DNA of 58,015 nt from Isohypsibius dastychi (taxonomy: Eukaryota; Tardigrada; Eutardigrada; Parachela; Isohypsibiidae): the NCBI GenBank assembly GCA_034696485.1, contig JAQIWT010000023.1, positions 1 through 58,015 on the forward strand, written 5' to 3'. A model generated the notes under the pieces. It saw only the letters and a list, made by a program, of their open reading frames with translations, made no database searches and was not told the origin of the DNA. Positions 1-12,200 of this stretch are shown here, piece after piece (position 1 is the stretch's first letter; every line of letters starts with the position of its first letter). A program made the translations under genes and the position numbers.

Positions 1-72
<72 letters not shown>
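1..72. repeat. C homopolymer, 72 nt, at window edge
   Basis: The first 72 bases are all C. It is the longest of at least six mono-C/G runs in the window; the others are at 6342-6360, 12950-12960, 33203-33214, 39395-39405 and 57888-57898. Because it sits exactly at the window edge, it may be a true long C tract where assembly stopped, or a sequencing or assembly artefact. It lies in the intron before the first visible myosin exon. Confidence 0.95.
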
Positions 73-139
73 ACACCTAATGGATCTTAATCTGGCATCG
101 CTTCGTGGTTTAAAATTACTCACAATTTGTAATTTTCAG

Positions 140-2893
140 AACCACTATGGGGTGTTTGCGATCCTCGATGAGATGAGCCAAAACGACGAGCCCGTATCGC
201 CCGAACATCTGCTGCACAAATTTTCCAAGCACCACACTGGAAATAAGAGTTTCTTCCCACCCCAAGAACGATCAACAAACAACGTTCCAATGGATCAGTT
301 TAGAATCAAGCATTTCGCAGGAACTATCACTTACCACACTCAAGGCTTTCTAGAAAAGAACAGCGACTCCCTCAATAAAGATATTGCTGAGTTGATGTAC
401 TCATGTCGCCTGGAGCTTGTCAAGGAGCTTTTTCCAGATGGTAACAAAGCCAGGACAAAAGCCAAGAAAGCACCATCGCTCAGCTCGTATCTTCGGGTAT
501 GATAAACAATTACGATTGGCCACTTGATCCGCTGTTTATCAATGTTCTCTGCAGACTGCCCTGACATCTTTATTAAACAGTATTTCTACCAAAAGTCCGA
601 CTCTTGTCCAGTGTATTAAACCAAATGACCAGAAAAGGCCGCATTTCTTCGACGAAGATCGAGTTCGCCATCAGATACGATACTCAAAGTACGCAAATGT
701 CTAAAACTGATATCAGGCCTTCTATGATACGTTTGATTATAGCATCCTCGATCAAGCCAAAGTGCGTCGAGGTGGTTACGCATTCCGCGAACAGTATGAC
801 CGCTTTTTACGACGTTATAAAATGCTGTCAGGGATGACTTGGCCCATCTGGGAAGGTGATGCCCGTGAGGGAGTCAAAATCCTCCTTTTATCTCTGGAAA
901 TGAAACAGATTGAATTCGCGTTTGGTAAAACGAAGGTTTTTATCAAATTTGCCGAGACGGTGAGTGTGAGCCGCTCAGAAAGTCACGATAATTTTGGTGA
1001 CCTTTCTTATGGTACAGATGAGTCGACTGGAAGATCTAAGGAAGCAGCGAATGGAAGAGATTGCAGTTTTGATACAGAAAACGTTCCGCGGACATGTGAC
1101 CCGTCAAAAACTAAAGCTCAGTGCGCCAACTTCTGTCCCCAGCTCACTTCAGAGCTCAAAAGATGGCAGTCAGAAGCTCAACAGGTTGCCCAGACTTCTC
1201 ATGCGTTCCCTATATAATGACGTAAGATACTCTCTTGACGTCGATCAATCTCCTTTAGAATCAGTCTTCGCTCATAAATCCCCAACCGCTTGTTATCTAT
1301 CTTGTTTTCTTTTTCAGCAACACTCTTCCATATCTTCCTCAATGGACTCCTCCCATTCAGTGCCCTACACTCCATGTAACAATTTCTACCCAATCGGTGT
1401 CACCTTCACTGCCGGTCAGACACCCACCCCACCCCCTTCAACCGTCACCATGGAAATCCGCCCCATGCCACAACCAGTCCCCCCTCCAGTCGCCCCAAAG
1501 CCGGTCATTGCCCCCAAACCAAAGACATTTCCAGTTCACTCACACAGCTCTAATGATATTCTTGCAACGGCCGGACAAACAAAAGTCAAACCCCAGCCAC
1601 CTATCCGAAGAACAGCGACCGTTGGGAATTGCATTGGACATATCAAGATGGACTCCAATGAGGCCGCCAGACGCATCACCACATTCCTTCGAAACTACGC
1701 AGTAAATCTCCTTTGACCGCTCTGTTAAGCTCTGGCATTGGTCACTCGTTGTTTTTCAGCGGTACAAGTTTTTCCTGTATCTTCTACGTCATCTACCGAG
1801 TATGTCACCTGTTGACTATCGCTGGCCAACATGTCCGCCCTTTCTGCTACACACCAACTTGATTCTCAAGGACATCCATCACCGATGGAGGGTAGGCACA
1901 TACTTTACTTGGGAATTGCACATTCTGTTTGGACTGATCTCTGACCGTTTTATAGTGCCGAAAGTTTCGGCTCAGATACGACCAGACATCAATCAGCCGA
2001 ATGCGGGAGAAGGTTGCAGCCAGCTCGATATTCTATGGAAAGAAGACGTCGTATCCTAGAACGTATGTGATAGTTCAGACAACTTCCCACTTGGCCAGTT
2101 CGTATGTGTTCACATTGTTGCAGAGTTCCTCATCCCTTTAGAGGTGACTATGTGAGACTCAGGCAGAATGTCAAGTGGCGCAAACTGGCCGCTGATACCA
2201 ACGATCAATACGTCGTTTTTGCGGACATTATGCCAAAAATCAACCGGACCAGTGGCCGGGTCAGTTGATACCTCCATTTTTCACTTTAATCAAAGCAATG
2301 AAGTATCTCTTTTTCCAGCCAAGTTACGTCTTAGCCGTCATATCAACAAAATCCTTCCTGGTCATCGACCAACGCACGATGATCGTCAAGTATCGAATTC
2401 AAGCACCCGACATTTCCAGGATCTCTGTCAGTCCATACCAGGATGACATTGTCGTCATTCATTTGAAACCCGTATGATCTTTTTTAATCTGTATAACAGT
2501 TTACTTCGATTTCACGTCGTTCTGCTTACAGGGAGAGCTTTTTAAACGGAAAGGCGATTTCATGTTTCAGAGTGGGCATGTCATTGAAATGGTGACAAAA
2601 CTATGTCTAGTCGTCCAAAACTGTACAGGGAAGCAACCAGAGGTCACGATTTCTCCAGAGTATGTAACCCTCCTTCCCTCCACTTAACATTTGCGGGAAA
2701 CATGAATTTCTCTGTTAATAGATTCCCCGTGCAATTTAGCAAGGAAATGGTCCTCGTGCATTTCAAATCAGAGGAGAACACTCCCGACTACACTCCAGAG
2801 ATTACCCCTCCTAGCTCAATCAAAGTTACTCGACGCACCAATCGTATGGAAGTCTCGCTTAGCTTGGACAAAAACCGAGAAGATTCAAAATAA
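140..2893 (+). CDS. hum-5: class I unconventional myosin, MYO1D/HUM-5-like (5'-truncated: motor C-terminus, IQ neck, TH1 tail)
   Basis: Actin-based membrane motor; only its 3' part is inside the window. Eleven exons: 140-496, 555-688, 743-959, 1018-1221, 1318-1701, 1760-1891, 1956-2062, 2124-2259, 2319-2471, 2532-2659 and 2722-2893 (TAA). All junction phases agree. The first exons encode the end of the motor domain: NHYGVFAILDE, the actin-binding LVQCIKPND segment, then the converter region YDRFLRRYKML. An IQ motif follows (IAVLIQKTFRGHVTRQK), then a proline-rich stretch, then a second IQ-like helix (AARRITTFLRNYA). The TH1 lipid-binding domain begins at HRWRCRKFRLRY and includes RGDYVRLRQNVKWRKL. 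The protein stops shortly after TH1 with no SH3 domain. That is the short-tailed layout of MYO1D/MYO1G and nematode HUM-5 rather than MYO1E/F and HUM-1. The family is secure; the exact orthologue is inferred from tail architecture. The proline-rich neck insert (exon 1318-1701) is unusual. Confidence 0.85.
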
Positions 2894-3758
2894 TTGTGAT
2901 TGACCAAAAATATCCCGCTCTCTCCTTAAGCGGGAACTAAAGAGTTTATATTTGTTTGAAACTTCATTGTTAACCGCAACTTTGTTTTGGTTGTTAGAAC
3001 CACTGTATTTTTTACGTTTCTTCTTGAGCCGATGAAAAGACAAACAAATGGAAACGGGTACGAAGTAAACTTTGTGAGCTGAAGGTCTGCAGGGGAGATC
3101 AGGGTTAAGTTATACAGCGTTGATTGAACGAAGCGGGTGTAAGTCATGCCGCTTCGATCCGCCGTACGAACGGTGGTCAATCTCGCCTCTACAGGTTAAC
3201 CTGTGTTTTCCGGCTTAAAAAGTGAGAACATGATTGCATAAGCGGACCTCAAGGTGATTTGTGCTTCTTCAGCATTTTCCATCACTGAGGAAGAAAAGAC
3301 GTCAGCTGGATTGATTGAAACTTCATAACAACCTTTTTACAGTCGCCAAAATCAACCCAAAGGGTTATGTTCGCTGGTGACAGGAGCCAGTAAATCGCTG
3401 GAAACGATGTGTGAATGCTGGTAGAGAATGAAGTAGTGGCTTGAAGCCTTATTCCAAAAAGACCGGAATCATCTTGGTGCAGAATATACGACAGATATCG
3501 CAGTTGATGCCACAGTGACAAACCGCTGAAGTGGAGAGGCCTACCTCATCACAGAATGACTTCTTAAAGTACGACTGCTAATCGAGCTGATCAAGCTGAA
3601 TGATAACCCGTACAAACCCGCTGCCGTTTTACCAGTGAACCACTATGAGAAGAACAATGCACCTTATCCGAAGCCGTTTCAACGCTGACTAACTTCAAGG
3701 GCAACACGGCATTGCATGTTTGCCATTTTTCGCCACATCTCAAATTTCCGACGCAGAA
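2894..3758. other. intergenic, no supported gene
   Basis: Between the myosin stop and the esterase start I see only short, unconserved open frames on both strands and no RNA gene. The right end (about 3740-3757) has a pyrimidine-rich stretch ending in a cag acceptor just before AAATG. That would suit a spliced-leader trans-splice site for the esterase. Confidence 0.5.
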
Positions 3759-6152
3759 ATGATTGTTCTCCTTTTACCTGTCCTGCTTTTCCAGATTACT
3801 CATGCTGAAACCGATTTCAACGCACTCCATAGGGGTATCGTTCAAATACACACTCCAATCTCAAACCAACCACTGACACTTAACGGTACGCACTATCCGC
3901 TGCTTGGTGCGCCTGATGAAGAAGCTTTCAGCTACTATGGGATTCGTTATGGTGTCGCTCAAAGATTTGAGGTAAGCCTGTTTCGTGTATCAACACAAAT
4001 CCATGTCCAATTTGAATCACCTAGCATTCTACTTTCAATGATGACTTTGAATATCTCAAAAACAACGAACGGCCTCTGCAAGGCAATGTCTGCCCTATCA
4101 GCTACTTTCCCGGCGCGATACACACTACGAAATCAATGAGCGAAGACTGTCTGTATTTAGACGTATTCGTTCCTCCTGTCAGCAAAGACATATCTCAATT
4201 ATTCCCAGTGCTCATGTACATGCACGGTGGCGGTTTCATCCGTGAGTTACAATAGCCTCATCAATGTTCTACTTCGAACAATGAGGGGTTTCTTAACAGG
4301 TGGTGATAAGGATGTGTATAACAGCACACTTTTAGCTGCTGATATTCGCGCTGTTGTTGTTACCATCAACTATCGTCATGGTATAATCGGTGAGTCAGCA
4401 CTTTGCTCGCTCAGAAATCGTGCTGGCTCTCAATGTTCAAAAAATTGAGAAGCTGAGTTTTCCGTGTCGCCAGGTTTCATGAGCACACTGGATGATGCCG
4501 CCCCGGGTAACTATGGAATTGGAGACGCCAAACTAGCCCTCTCTTGGATCCAAAAGTACATATCAGCTTTTGGGGGAGATTCAAATCAGATCACCATCTT
4601 CGGGGAGAGTGCCGGTGGAATCATGACCTCACTTCTCTTCCTGGACGAAAACATCAGAAGTATTATTAACTATTTCGTACACACTTTGTTTTGCGCCACT
4701 AGTTTTTCACGGTTGCGGTAGGAAACGTCAAAGCGGCAGTTGCAATGAGCGGTTCAGCATTCACTCCGTACGCTCTTCATGACTACAAAGCTACTCAAAT
4801 GGCAGAACTCCAGGCGATGGATCTTGATTGTTGGAGCAAGAATACAACAGTCATGATCAAATGCATGAAGGAGCTTCCACTTGAGAAGTTCCTCGTTGAC
4901 CGACTGAGTACCACTCACTACCTGGTAAAAACACAGTTGCCAGTGACCAGTGTTAAAACTGATGAAGTGTACATAGGATGAGACTAAATTTGGTCCGGTC
5001 ATCGATGGAATCCATATAAAAGCCGATCCGGCTGAAACGATTCCAGCTAATGAATTAGAATCTGGAACAGAGGGAACCTACATCATCGGCTATACCAAGG
5101 ATGAAGGAGCGCAGTGTAAGTCTCTGCATTCAATTCTGGTATATCTTCTTATGATAACTCTGATTCTTCTAAAGACGAGCCTACCATGACGAATGCAACT
5201 GTATTTGACATCCCATCTCTCCGAACCGAAACTGCAACCCTCTTCCCATGGATGAGAAATTGTCCTGCCGATCCAACACATATATCACTGATTGACCAGG
5301 TTATGGCATACTACAATGTGACTCCAAGCGATTCCCGTCTAACTCTGCTGAAAAAGCTGCAAATAGTGAGTCTGCTATGTACCTATTTTTGTTTGTTTCG
5401 TTCTGATAGAGTGTTTTTTCCAAAGATTTTTGCTGATCTTTGGATCAAATATCCCACGACAAAAGAGTCTTTTCTCTACAAATCAAGGAAGCATTCCGAG
5501 CAAGTGCCAAACTACCAGTATTTGATCTCATATGGAACAAAATACCTTGACATGGGTTGGGGCGCACGAAACGCCAAGTGAGCATATCATAGATAACAGG
5601 GTCTTTATAGGCGCATTTCATGGAGTCGATGTCAATCTGCTCTTTCGAGGAATCGGATTCGAATATGTTCCAAAAGAGTCTTACAGCTGGCAAGCTCAAG
5701 TAGCTATGAAGAACTTTATTCGAGACGTCGCGTACAATGGGTGAGTGGTTCTAGTTCGACGAATAAACTTTTTATGTATTCCAAAAGTATGACAGGAAGC
5801 CGAATGGGCCGGTGTTTAATGAAAACCAAACGATGCTCCACTTGGACAAAGACGCAGAATGGGTTACGACGAAAGCGGAATCACAAGACTTTATGGACCT
5901 TTGGGAGAAAATGTTCGGCTACAAATGTCCGCAGCCCTAGTCAGTACATTCGCTGGCTGAACTCGAGTTCGTATTTCTTTAATATCTTCGAATTTCAGCT
6001 TAACGTTCCCAACAACCGACAAGCCGGTAGTCACCGTGGCGGAGCAACAAAGTACAGTGGACAGTGGATCCAATCAGGGAAATGGTGCATCAACCACCTA
6101 TTTCCAAGCGGCCGCTCTTTTCACACTGTCATTGTTTCTGTCATTTATTTGA
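3759..6152 (+). CDS. type-B carboxylesterase (cholinesterase-like fold), secreted, probably GPI-anchored
   Basis: Serine hydrolase of the alpha/beta-hydrolase carboxylesterase/cholinesterase family. Eleven exons: 3759-3971, 4025-4241, 4300-4389, 4474-4659, 4722-4924, 4977-5115, 5175-5365, 5426-5555, 5593-5740, 5796-5939 and 5999-6152. They sum to 1815 nt, or 604 aa, the usual family length. The start is the ATG 2 nt after a cag acceptor, and the next residues form a clean signal peptide (IVLLLPVLLFQITHA). Visible motifs are SEDCLYLDVF, the oxyanion-hole HGGGF, nucleophile Ser219 in FGESAGG, Glu346 in TKDEG and His466 in GAFHG, so the triad is intact. The C-terminus is a Ser/Thr-rich spacer followed by a hydrophobic tail ending in LSFI, as in GPI-anchored cholinesterases. 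Whether it hydrolyses acetylcholine cannot be told. Two introns (4925-4976, 5556-5592) explain apparent frame breaks. No sign of decay. Confidence 0.88.
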
Positions 6153-6341
6153 CAACAGTACTAGGACAACGACCATCAGACAACTTATCTTTTGTAATTC
6201 GAAGCTCAGAAGCGATTCCGAATGCACTGGGCCAACATCCAACACAGACCGATCTACGAATTCAGATAAACTCTATAAATTTGCCATAACGAAACGATTG
6301 GGGTAATCTTGTCATTGTTTGTTCTGGACTTTGAAGTGGTG

Positions 6342-6366
6342 CCCCCCCCCCCCCCCCCCCACCCCC
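6342..6366. repeat. C19-A-C5 mononucleotide tract
   Basis: Nineteen consecutive C, one A, then five C, about 190 nt downstream of the esterase stop. The G-rich complementary strand could fold as a G-quadruplex. Length should be treated as uncertain, since such runs are prone to sequencing error. Confidence 0.9.
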
Positions 6367-6534
6367 GCGATGAATCCTAGAATCTGAGGAATCAAGATGA
6401 CACTTCCTGACGACCGTTCATACTCGCATCTTCATCAAGTACTCTGGTTTGCACGTGTAGTACTGGTAGGGATGAAGTGTTCACATGGCATAAGTATTCG
6501 CGATCGTAACAAAATGGGGCAAACTTCTGACAAT

Positions 6535-7356
6535 TTACACGTCAGTGAGAAAACACAATAAAACGATAAGACAAATAAGAGAAAAATGATGCACGGAGTT
6601 CGAAGATCCGAGACTATATCGAACAGGTTCGGTCTTATTCGACTCGCCACCACAATCGCAAAGCGCACTCTTATGACAATCATCCCAGTTAACATACTTG
6701 ATGGAAAACTTTTTCTCTCCTGTCATTTCAAAGGTGCGATAATCATATGCGAATTCACAAATGCAGTGCACGACATGCTCAGCATTTTTATCCACATCGT
6801 AAATCAGCGTACCGCGACATCCTTGATACGCCCAATTTGGGTCTACGAGTTGAAGAAAAGGATGTCTGGAAATCGAACAACTTGAGATCAAATACTCTCT
6901 TCGAACACATACCAGCTATTCCGTACCAAGATTCTGGATTGTGAACGTTGGGCACCGCGAAACTGCAGTCACACGGACATCGTGTAAACTTGCAGTTTGC
7001 CAGTTCCACACTCGCTCTAAACGGCTCCACACCAGCAAGACATGGCTTCAAGTCGTCATCCGAGTATTTATCGAGAACAGTCAGTTGACAAGTAGTGCCT
7101 GAACACGTGGAGATATCATAGACGGAGCGACAATCGCAAATGGTGCTATCATGAACAACGTCATATGATCCTGTGCAATTGTAGTAAGCGAATCGAGATG
7201 GATCGGCATCAACATCTAGAATGCAGAAAATATGAAAATATTATTCAACGAAAATCACACTGAATCATTACCTGATTGTGTTGCAAGACAAGATGAATAC
7301 TGGGTTAAAGCGAGGATCAACCACAGATTGGGCGTATTCCAACAAGCTCCTATCAT
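6535..7356 (-). CDS. secreted Cys-rich protein with C-terminal hydrophobic tail, family not recognised
   Basis: Three exons on the minus strand: 7356-7272, 7215-6913 and 6842-6535 (TAA), 696 nt, 231 aa, all phases consistent. The first exon gives a signal-peptide-like N-terminus (LWLILALTQYSSCLA). The mature part has many cysteines, several in CxC pairs: ICDCRS, TRCPCDC, HCICEF and ALCDCGG. That suggests a disulfide-rich extracellular protein. The last residues (SLICLIVLLCFLTDV) are hydrophobic, so a GPI signal or single membrane anchor is likely. It converges with the upstream esterase; the 380-nt gap contains the C tract. I cannot name the family. The acceptor of the last exon was chosen as tag at 6843 because the nearer cag gives a stop. 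Confidence 0.72.
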
Positions 7357-7785
7357 CTAACCAATAACCATTCTGTATTTTCTTACTGATTGCAAAATAT
7401 ATTTTTTATTTTCGAGGCAGATATGGTTGCACGGGAACACCGTAGACGTCTGGCTCTGAATCGATTAGATTACCGGCAATCAATCGGGTCAACATGTTCA
7501 TAATCATTGGTGATGGGCTATGGAATCTTCCGGTGGCATTTCCGTCCAGACGTGGATGTGTACATTACGCTCTTCATTGTCATCTCCCTCCGTGTCTCTA
7601 CATGAAAATATTACGTACCTCACGAAAACAACCCTCATTCCGATGCTTTCTCTCAGATGCCGGTCATCTCCTGAATCTTTTAAAATGGAGTTAAAATGGA
7701 GCATGGTTCAATAAAAATTTAAACAGAATCTCCAAAACGAGATGAGCTTCGACAACACCGTCGCAAAAAAACACTGATACGGAGT
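7357..7785. other. intergenic, no supported gene
   Basis: Presumed shared upstream region of the Cys-rich gene and 3' flank of the tRNA. Only overlapping short frames on both strands, none with convincing splice structure or family resemblance. Confidence 0.4.
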
Positions 7786-7791
7786 AAAAAA
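7786..7791 (-). terminator. RNA polymerase III T6 terminator
   Basis: On the minus strand six T residues begin one base after the tRNA discriminator. This is the usual Pol III stop signal and supports the tRNA being a functional gene. Confidence 0.85.
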
Positions 7792-7792
7792 C

Positions 7793-7864
7793 AGGGCATA
7801 CCGAGATTCGAACTCGGGTCGACGGATTCAGAGTCCGACGTGCTAGCCACTACACCATACGCCC
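7793..7864 (-). tRNA. tRNA-Gln (anticodon CTG)
   Basis: A 72-nt cloverleaf on the minus strand. The acceptor stem GGGCGTA/TATGCCC has one G-U pair and the discriminator is T. The A box is TGGTGTAGTGG, the anticodon loop CTCTGAA (CTG reads CAG, Gln), the T-arm CCGAG-TTCGAAT-CTCGG. No intron and no encoded CCA. The lowest anticodon-stem pair (27-43) is a T-T mismatch; the other four pairs hold. The 4-nt variable loop matches eukaryotic tRNA-Gln. A Pol III terminator follows at once. Confidence 0.93.
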
Positions 7865-8330
7865 CGACATCTTACATAGTGAATCAAGTGACACCTACAA
7901 ATGAATTAATTCAATCCCATAACTTTTCTTGTGGGTTTGGCCTTCCTTGCAATCGGCTGACCTTTGAAAGTTGATTATTTCGTGTTGAAAATGCAAATAA
8001 ATTCTGTTTACATTGTCGTGTCATGGCTGACAGAGCACATTCGATTAGATCGGCAAAACATGCTCACATCGCGCACATCCGACAAACAAGTGCGCATCGA
8101 TTGAAGGGCTGATCAGATAAACAAATTTATCACGGTAAAAACGAGAGACAAATCAGTGTCTCCACCTGAGAAATACAGATAGAACCAAGAAACAAACAAT
8201 CCATAGCAGGAATAAAAACAACAGAAAAAGAAAAGTGGTTACAAAGTTGAGCTGAAATAATACTGTGCGATCCAGATTTCAAAATTGAGAGAAAGAGAAA
8301 AAAGAACAGAACCTGTATATAATACACCGA
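7865..8330. other. intergenic, presumed 3' UTR of bZIP gene plus tRNA upstream
   Basis: No gene seen. The stretch is flanked by the tRNA 5' end and the bZIP stop codon; an adenine/purine-rich segment at 8150-8310 is compatible with 3' UTR of the minus-strand bZIP gene. Confidence 0.4.
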
Positions 8331-9246
8331 TCAACCAGCTTTGCCATCGGAAAAGACTCTGGCGTTGTTTTTTGGTATTCCAGTAAGGAGTGCCATAAGA
8401 GGTCGATTATTCATCAGCTGTTTTCGCAAATCACCAATCTCATCCTTCAACTGCGCACTCTCCTCACGCAGCTTATTCAACGTGGAGTGATCTTGCACTT
8501 TCTTCTTGCGCATTACACCACGATAATACTCGAGATCTGCGATGTACTTTTTGCGTCGTTCACGATTCAGTCTGGCGTATGCGGCATGTGAGCTACCGGC
8601 GTTCATGCGGTCCCGTCGTGGGTTCTTGCGCTGATTTGAGGATGATGTCGAAGAGTGCACTTGCTCTTCGTCATCTCGTCTTCGATGATGCTGCTCAGCT
8701 TCCATCATAACCGGCATATGCGCGGACACCGGCGGGAACGTCTGGTATAAATGTCCGAAATTTGAGCTCTCAACAATATTCTGTGGGGGCTCGGGGTAGG
8801 GTAGGAAATAGGGCTGGAAATATCCAGCGAACTGACTAGGAGTTGGAATAATCGGTCCGGAGGTCATGTGTGGTTCGTTAAAGTGGATCGGTGATTGGAC
8901 GGTCAATCGGTTACCTATACATAATTTAATTAATCAGAATCAGCATTTCACGCAGAATCCAAATTTGGCATAAAATTCGTACAATAGATAAATGCCCCGG
9001 TGGTTTATTTCGAAGTTTAAGGAATAGGTTACCTGGACTATTCTGATTTGAAAGCGGCGACAGACTGTAAGGTGAGAAGTTTGAATCCGGCGTGGCTGGA
9101 CAGGGAAATGTGCCCAATGGCGATGTGAATGTCAAGGCCGAGCCAGCAAAGGCCGTCGAATTGATCTTGTCTGACCAATGTGGTGTGCTGGAGGTGGACA
9201 GTGAGTCATGTGGATGGTGATACCGGCTGTCCATCACAATAAACAT
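8331..9246 (-). CDS. bZIP transcription factor of the CREBZF/Zhangfei type
   Basis: Nuclear basic leucine-zipper protein. Two exons: 9246-9033 and 8914-8331 (TGA), 798 nt, 265 aa. The phase works as G|GT and reads through the 5' end of the second exon without a stop. Two in-frame ATGs (9246 and 9234) are possible starts. The N-terminal half is Ser/Pro/Tyr-rich and looks like an activation region. An acidic/His stretch leads into the basic region NAGSSHAAYARLNRERRKKY, then a zipper-like coiled coil to about RKQLMNN. The basic region AxAARLNRxKKKxY and the segment LLTGIP just after the zipper resemble vertebrate CREBZF, where LLSRLSG follows the zipper. The usual CREB-type Asn is displaced in this subfamily. 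Role in stress or transcriptional cofactor control is by family analogy only. Confidence 0.75.
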
Positions 9247-12200
9247 TCGCACGCGCTCTCCTTTACTTAAAACACGCACATTTCTGAAACTCTTGTTTAC
9301 GTTCGCATTTCACACGGCGCTAGCATGACGAGAATTACGTAATGATAACGAAAAATAAGCAAGCCGCGATATCTCGTTAAAGCCCACTGACGGCTACGAA
9401 TTAACCGGGATGTTTCCGATTGGCTTACTGCCCCCGTTTTCCACAACCGCGAAAGTCTATCAATCGAAGCATACGCCTACGAAGTATTTACCTACCATCT
9501 CGATTTGGTTCAGTCAGTATTTTAAAGGTAAAATGTATCCCGTGATGGTATAAACAATAACCCAAGTTGACATGATGTTCAGATTGGCGTTGAAATCGTA
9601 CTTCTCTGCTTTCGGTGGCTGCAGTAGGAATAGGTCTTCTAGAGACTACAACGCGGTAATTCTGATATTGATTGACTCCACCCACTTTCTTATCCGACAC
9701 CGATGGCTCGACACTCTGAATAACCTACCCTTAATTCCGCAAAATGATATGATGATGATTCAAAAATGATTCGAGGCTAGGCGAATAATTTCACGGAAGA
9801 ATACTTCAATCCAACAAACAAAGTTATTCGTAAGCTAGTAAACTTTTGCCTCCATCCTTTCTTATCTGAGTTGACACAACGCAACGCTTCAGGTACTGCG
9901 CAGCGGTATTTGATTGATAGAATCCGGCCGGATTCGTTGATTCGAGTCTCGAAGAAATGAATAAATGAAAAACCCGGAGGACGGCGTCATGCCCCTGTAT
10001 GGTAATGCTGTTTGCCATCTGACGAAATGTAAGGGACCTGGAATCTGGCGGGCTTGCATGAGAAATTGAATTCCCGTTGCTGCATGTATGTATTACTCAA
10101 AAAGCGAGGAATGGTTGCGGCGAATGAGAAGGAATTACCGGTTTTGTCGGATGAGCCCGATCAATGCGAAAATCAATAATGATCGACATAAAATAAGAAT
10201 AAGTCAGATACGCACCGCAATTACTAATTACACGCGAAATGTACAACATTTCTGACTCCAGCGTTTTAACCGGAACGAATTAAAGAGACATTGGACGGTT
10301 TTTGATCTGATGGAGTAAGCTGACTTCAAGCCGATTTCATTTTTGTCAGGTGTATCACGGCACCTTACATTCAAAGGTCATGTGATCGTTAGACTTGTTT
10401 TTTTCGCAGCATATGGGGAATCTGGGTCAGTCAGTCTGGCTGCGAATGATACCACGTGGTTCACGTTCATGAAACTTGTTCCCAGCGATGCCATCCGGTA
10501 ACTTCAAGGTCGTAATGCAGCAGTCAGTTTTAGTTCACGTTTTGAATGTGCCCCAGAACTCATCAATGGATAGACTTACTTAATCGTTTAGTAATTCTCT
10601 AAACTAAGATTAGATTAACGAGAAAATTTGTTCAGGGAATCATTCCGAAAAGATCGTAAATAACCGTACACCGTTGCGCTGAGATTATGAAGACGATCCC
10701 AAACCATTCTAATGAATTCGGTGGACTTACAGATGTTTATTAGATAAGGAGGCCTTGGTGGAATCCCTGGGGATGATCGTGTTCGGTTTTAATGCCAGAC
10801 ATGTTGAAATTCTGACCTGTAGCGGTAATGTTTGCGAAAACAAGGTTTTCATCCGTGTGAATGCAGGGTATCGTGTGACCCTTTGTGAATGTCAATCAAC
10901 AAGGCACGCAAGCTGCGTGGTTTGGAAGGCATTCTGTTCGGGGCTAGCGGTGGGAGGAGGATTGTTTCTTCATAACCCTCTTCCACACAGAAGCGAACCA
11001 AGCCATATAACGCCGTGGATGCGAAAGTCTCGGGACCTTTTCTGTTTTTTTATTAACTGCAAGTTCCGGTGGCGGTATCCACCGGTGGATTCATGTAATG
11101 TAAGACATTTATCACACTTCTTAGTGCCGCCTATGGGCAACTGAAGGCATTTTCTTGTCAGAAAGATGAAAGACCTATAGAGGTCCGAATCCGCGACCCA
11201 GCATCGATTGTCTACTTTAGTCGCCAAGAATACTATGAAACGAATCCAGGTTCTCCTAGCTGAGATACCGATTTTCACCATTTTCTGCACCCTTTGCAAA
11301 CAGTCAGCTCAACACACATTGTACATTGCTCACGCACACATTGGTGCCCTTTTGCATCGCGAAACTGTCAAGGCAGACCACACTGTGAATGATTACAAAA
11401 CCAGCTTAGTACTTGATCGTAGATTTTCAGAGAGTCCGGCTTGCATATCAACCACAAAACGATAACGAGCAGGCTTGTTCCAAATGTGGTAGAGATGTCG
11501 CAGCTTCTACCATCTTCTTAATCATGAACAGCGTGATCTGCTGCACAGATATTCATGTCTAAATAACATTGCAGTTTCTGAAATTTTAGGGTGACCTTTT
11601 GTATTTTGTGTTTAAGACATGGTTCTCGTACCGTAAAACGAATGGTGACACGAGTCAATGATGGTGTAGAGTGGTTTACCAACACCGATGTGAAAAACGC
11701 TTTTCACTTGTTCCAACGGTTGTATGACTATTTTAGTCGAAAATAAGCTACCACTGTGCCGGTGTTAGCCATTACTGCCAATGCTATTACAAACTTACGT
11801 ACATCGAGTCCCACATTTCGAAGCTCCGATACTTACAGCCGTCTTTTTTTTCTCTCAAAATTTAGGTAGCGAGACACGTGTGGAGTGTCGATTCCCGCCA
11901 CCTTGAATTTTTAGCTAGCGAATAAAACACGGATGCCAGGAAAGCATTCTCCTCCGTGTCCCACGCTCTTTCGATGTAAAATTTTTCGGTGTGACACTGA
12001 CAACTTTTGGTTGCCGATGTTTCGCGAACCGATACATAGCGAACCGGTGATCGGGCTATCACACTCGATTCTTCGGGGACCCGATATATGGTGGGCTGAT
12101 GTGTGACGAACCAATTTTATGCGAAACATAGCTGAGTACGGAAAATGGACATTGAGTTCTGTGATTCACTTACGCACTTTTCAACGCAGATTTTCTCAAA

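Noticed and set aside
4925-4976. Apparent frameshift in the esterase
   Set aside because: A 52-nt intron (CTG|gtaaaa...catag|GAT) restores the frame, so the gene is not broken.
5556-5592. Second apparent frameshift in the esterase, near the catalytic His
   Set aside because: Explained by a 37-nt intron (ATGG|gttggg...catag|AT) that restores GAFHG.
10755-11299. Overlapping 129-aa and 109-aa frames on opposite strands
   Set aside because: Neither has splice signals, a signal peptide or family resemblance; mutual overlap suggests chance.
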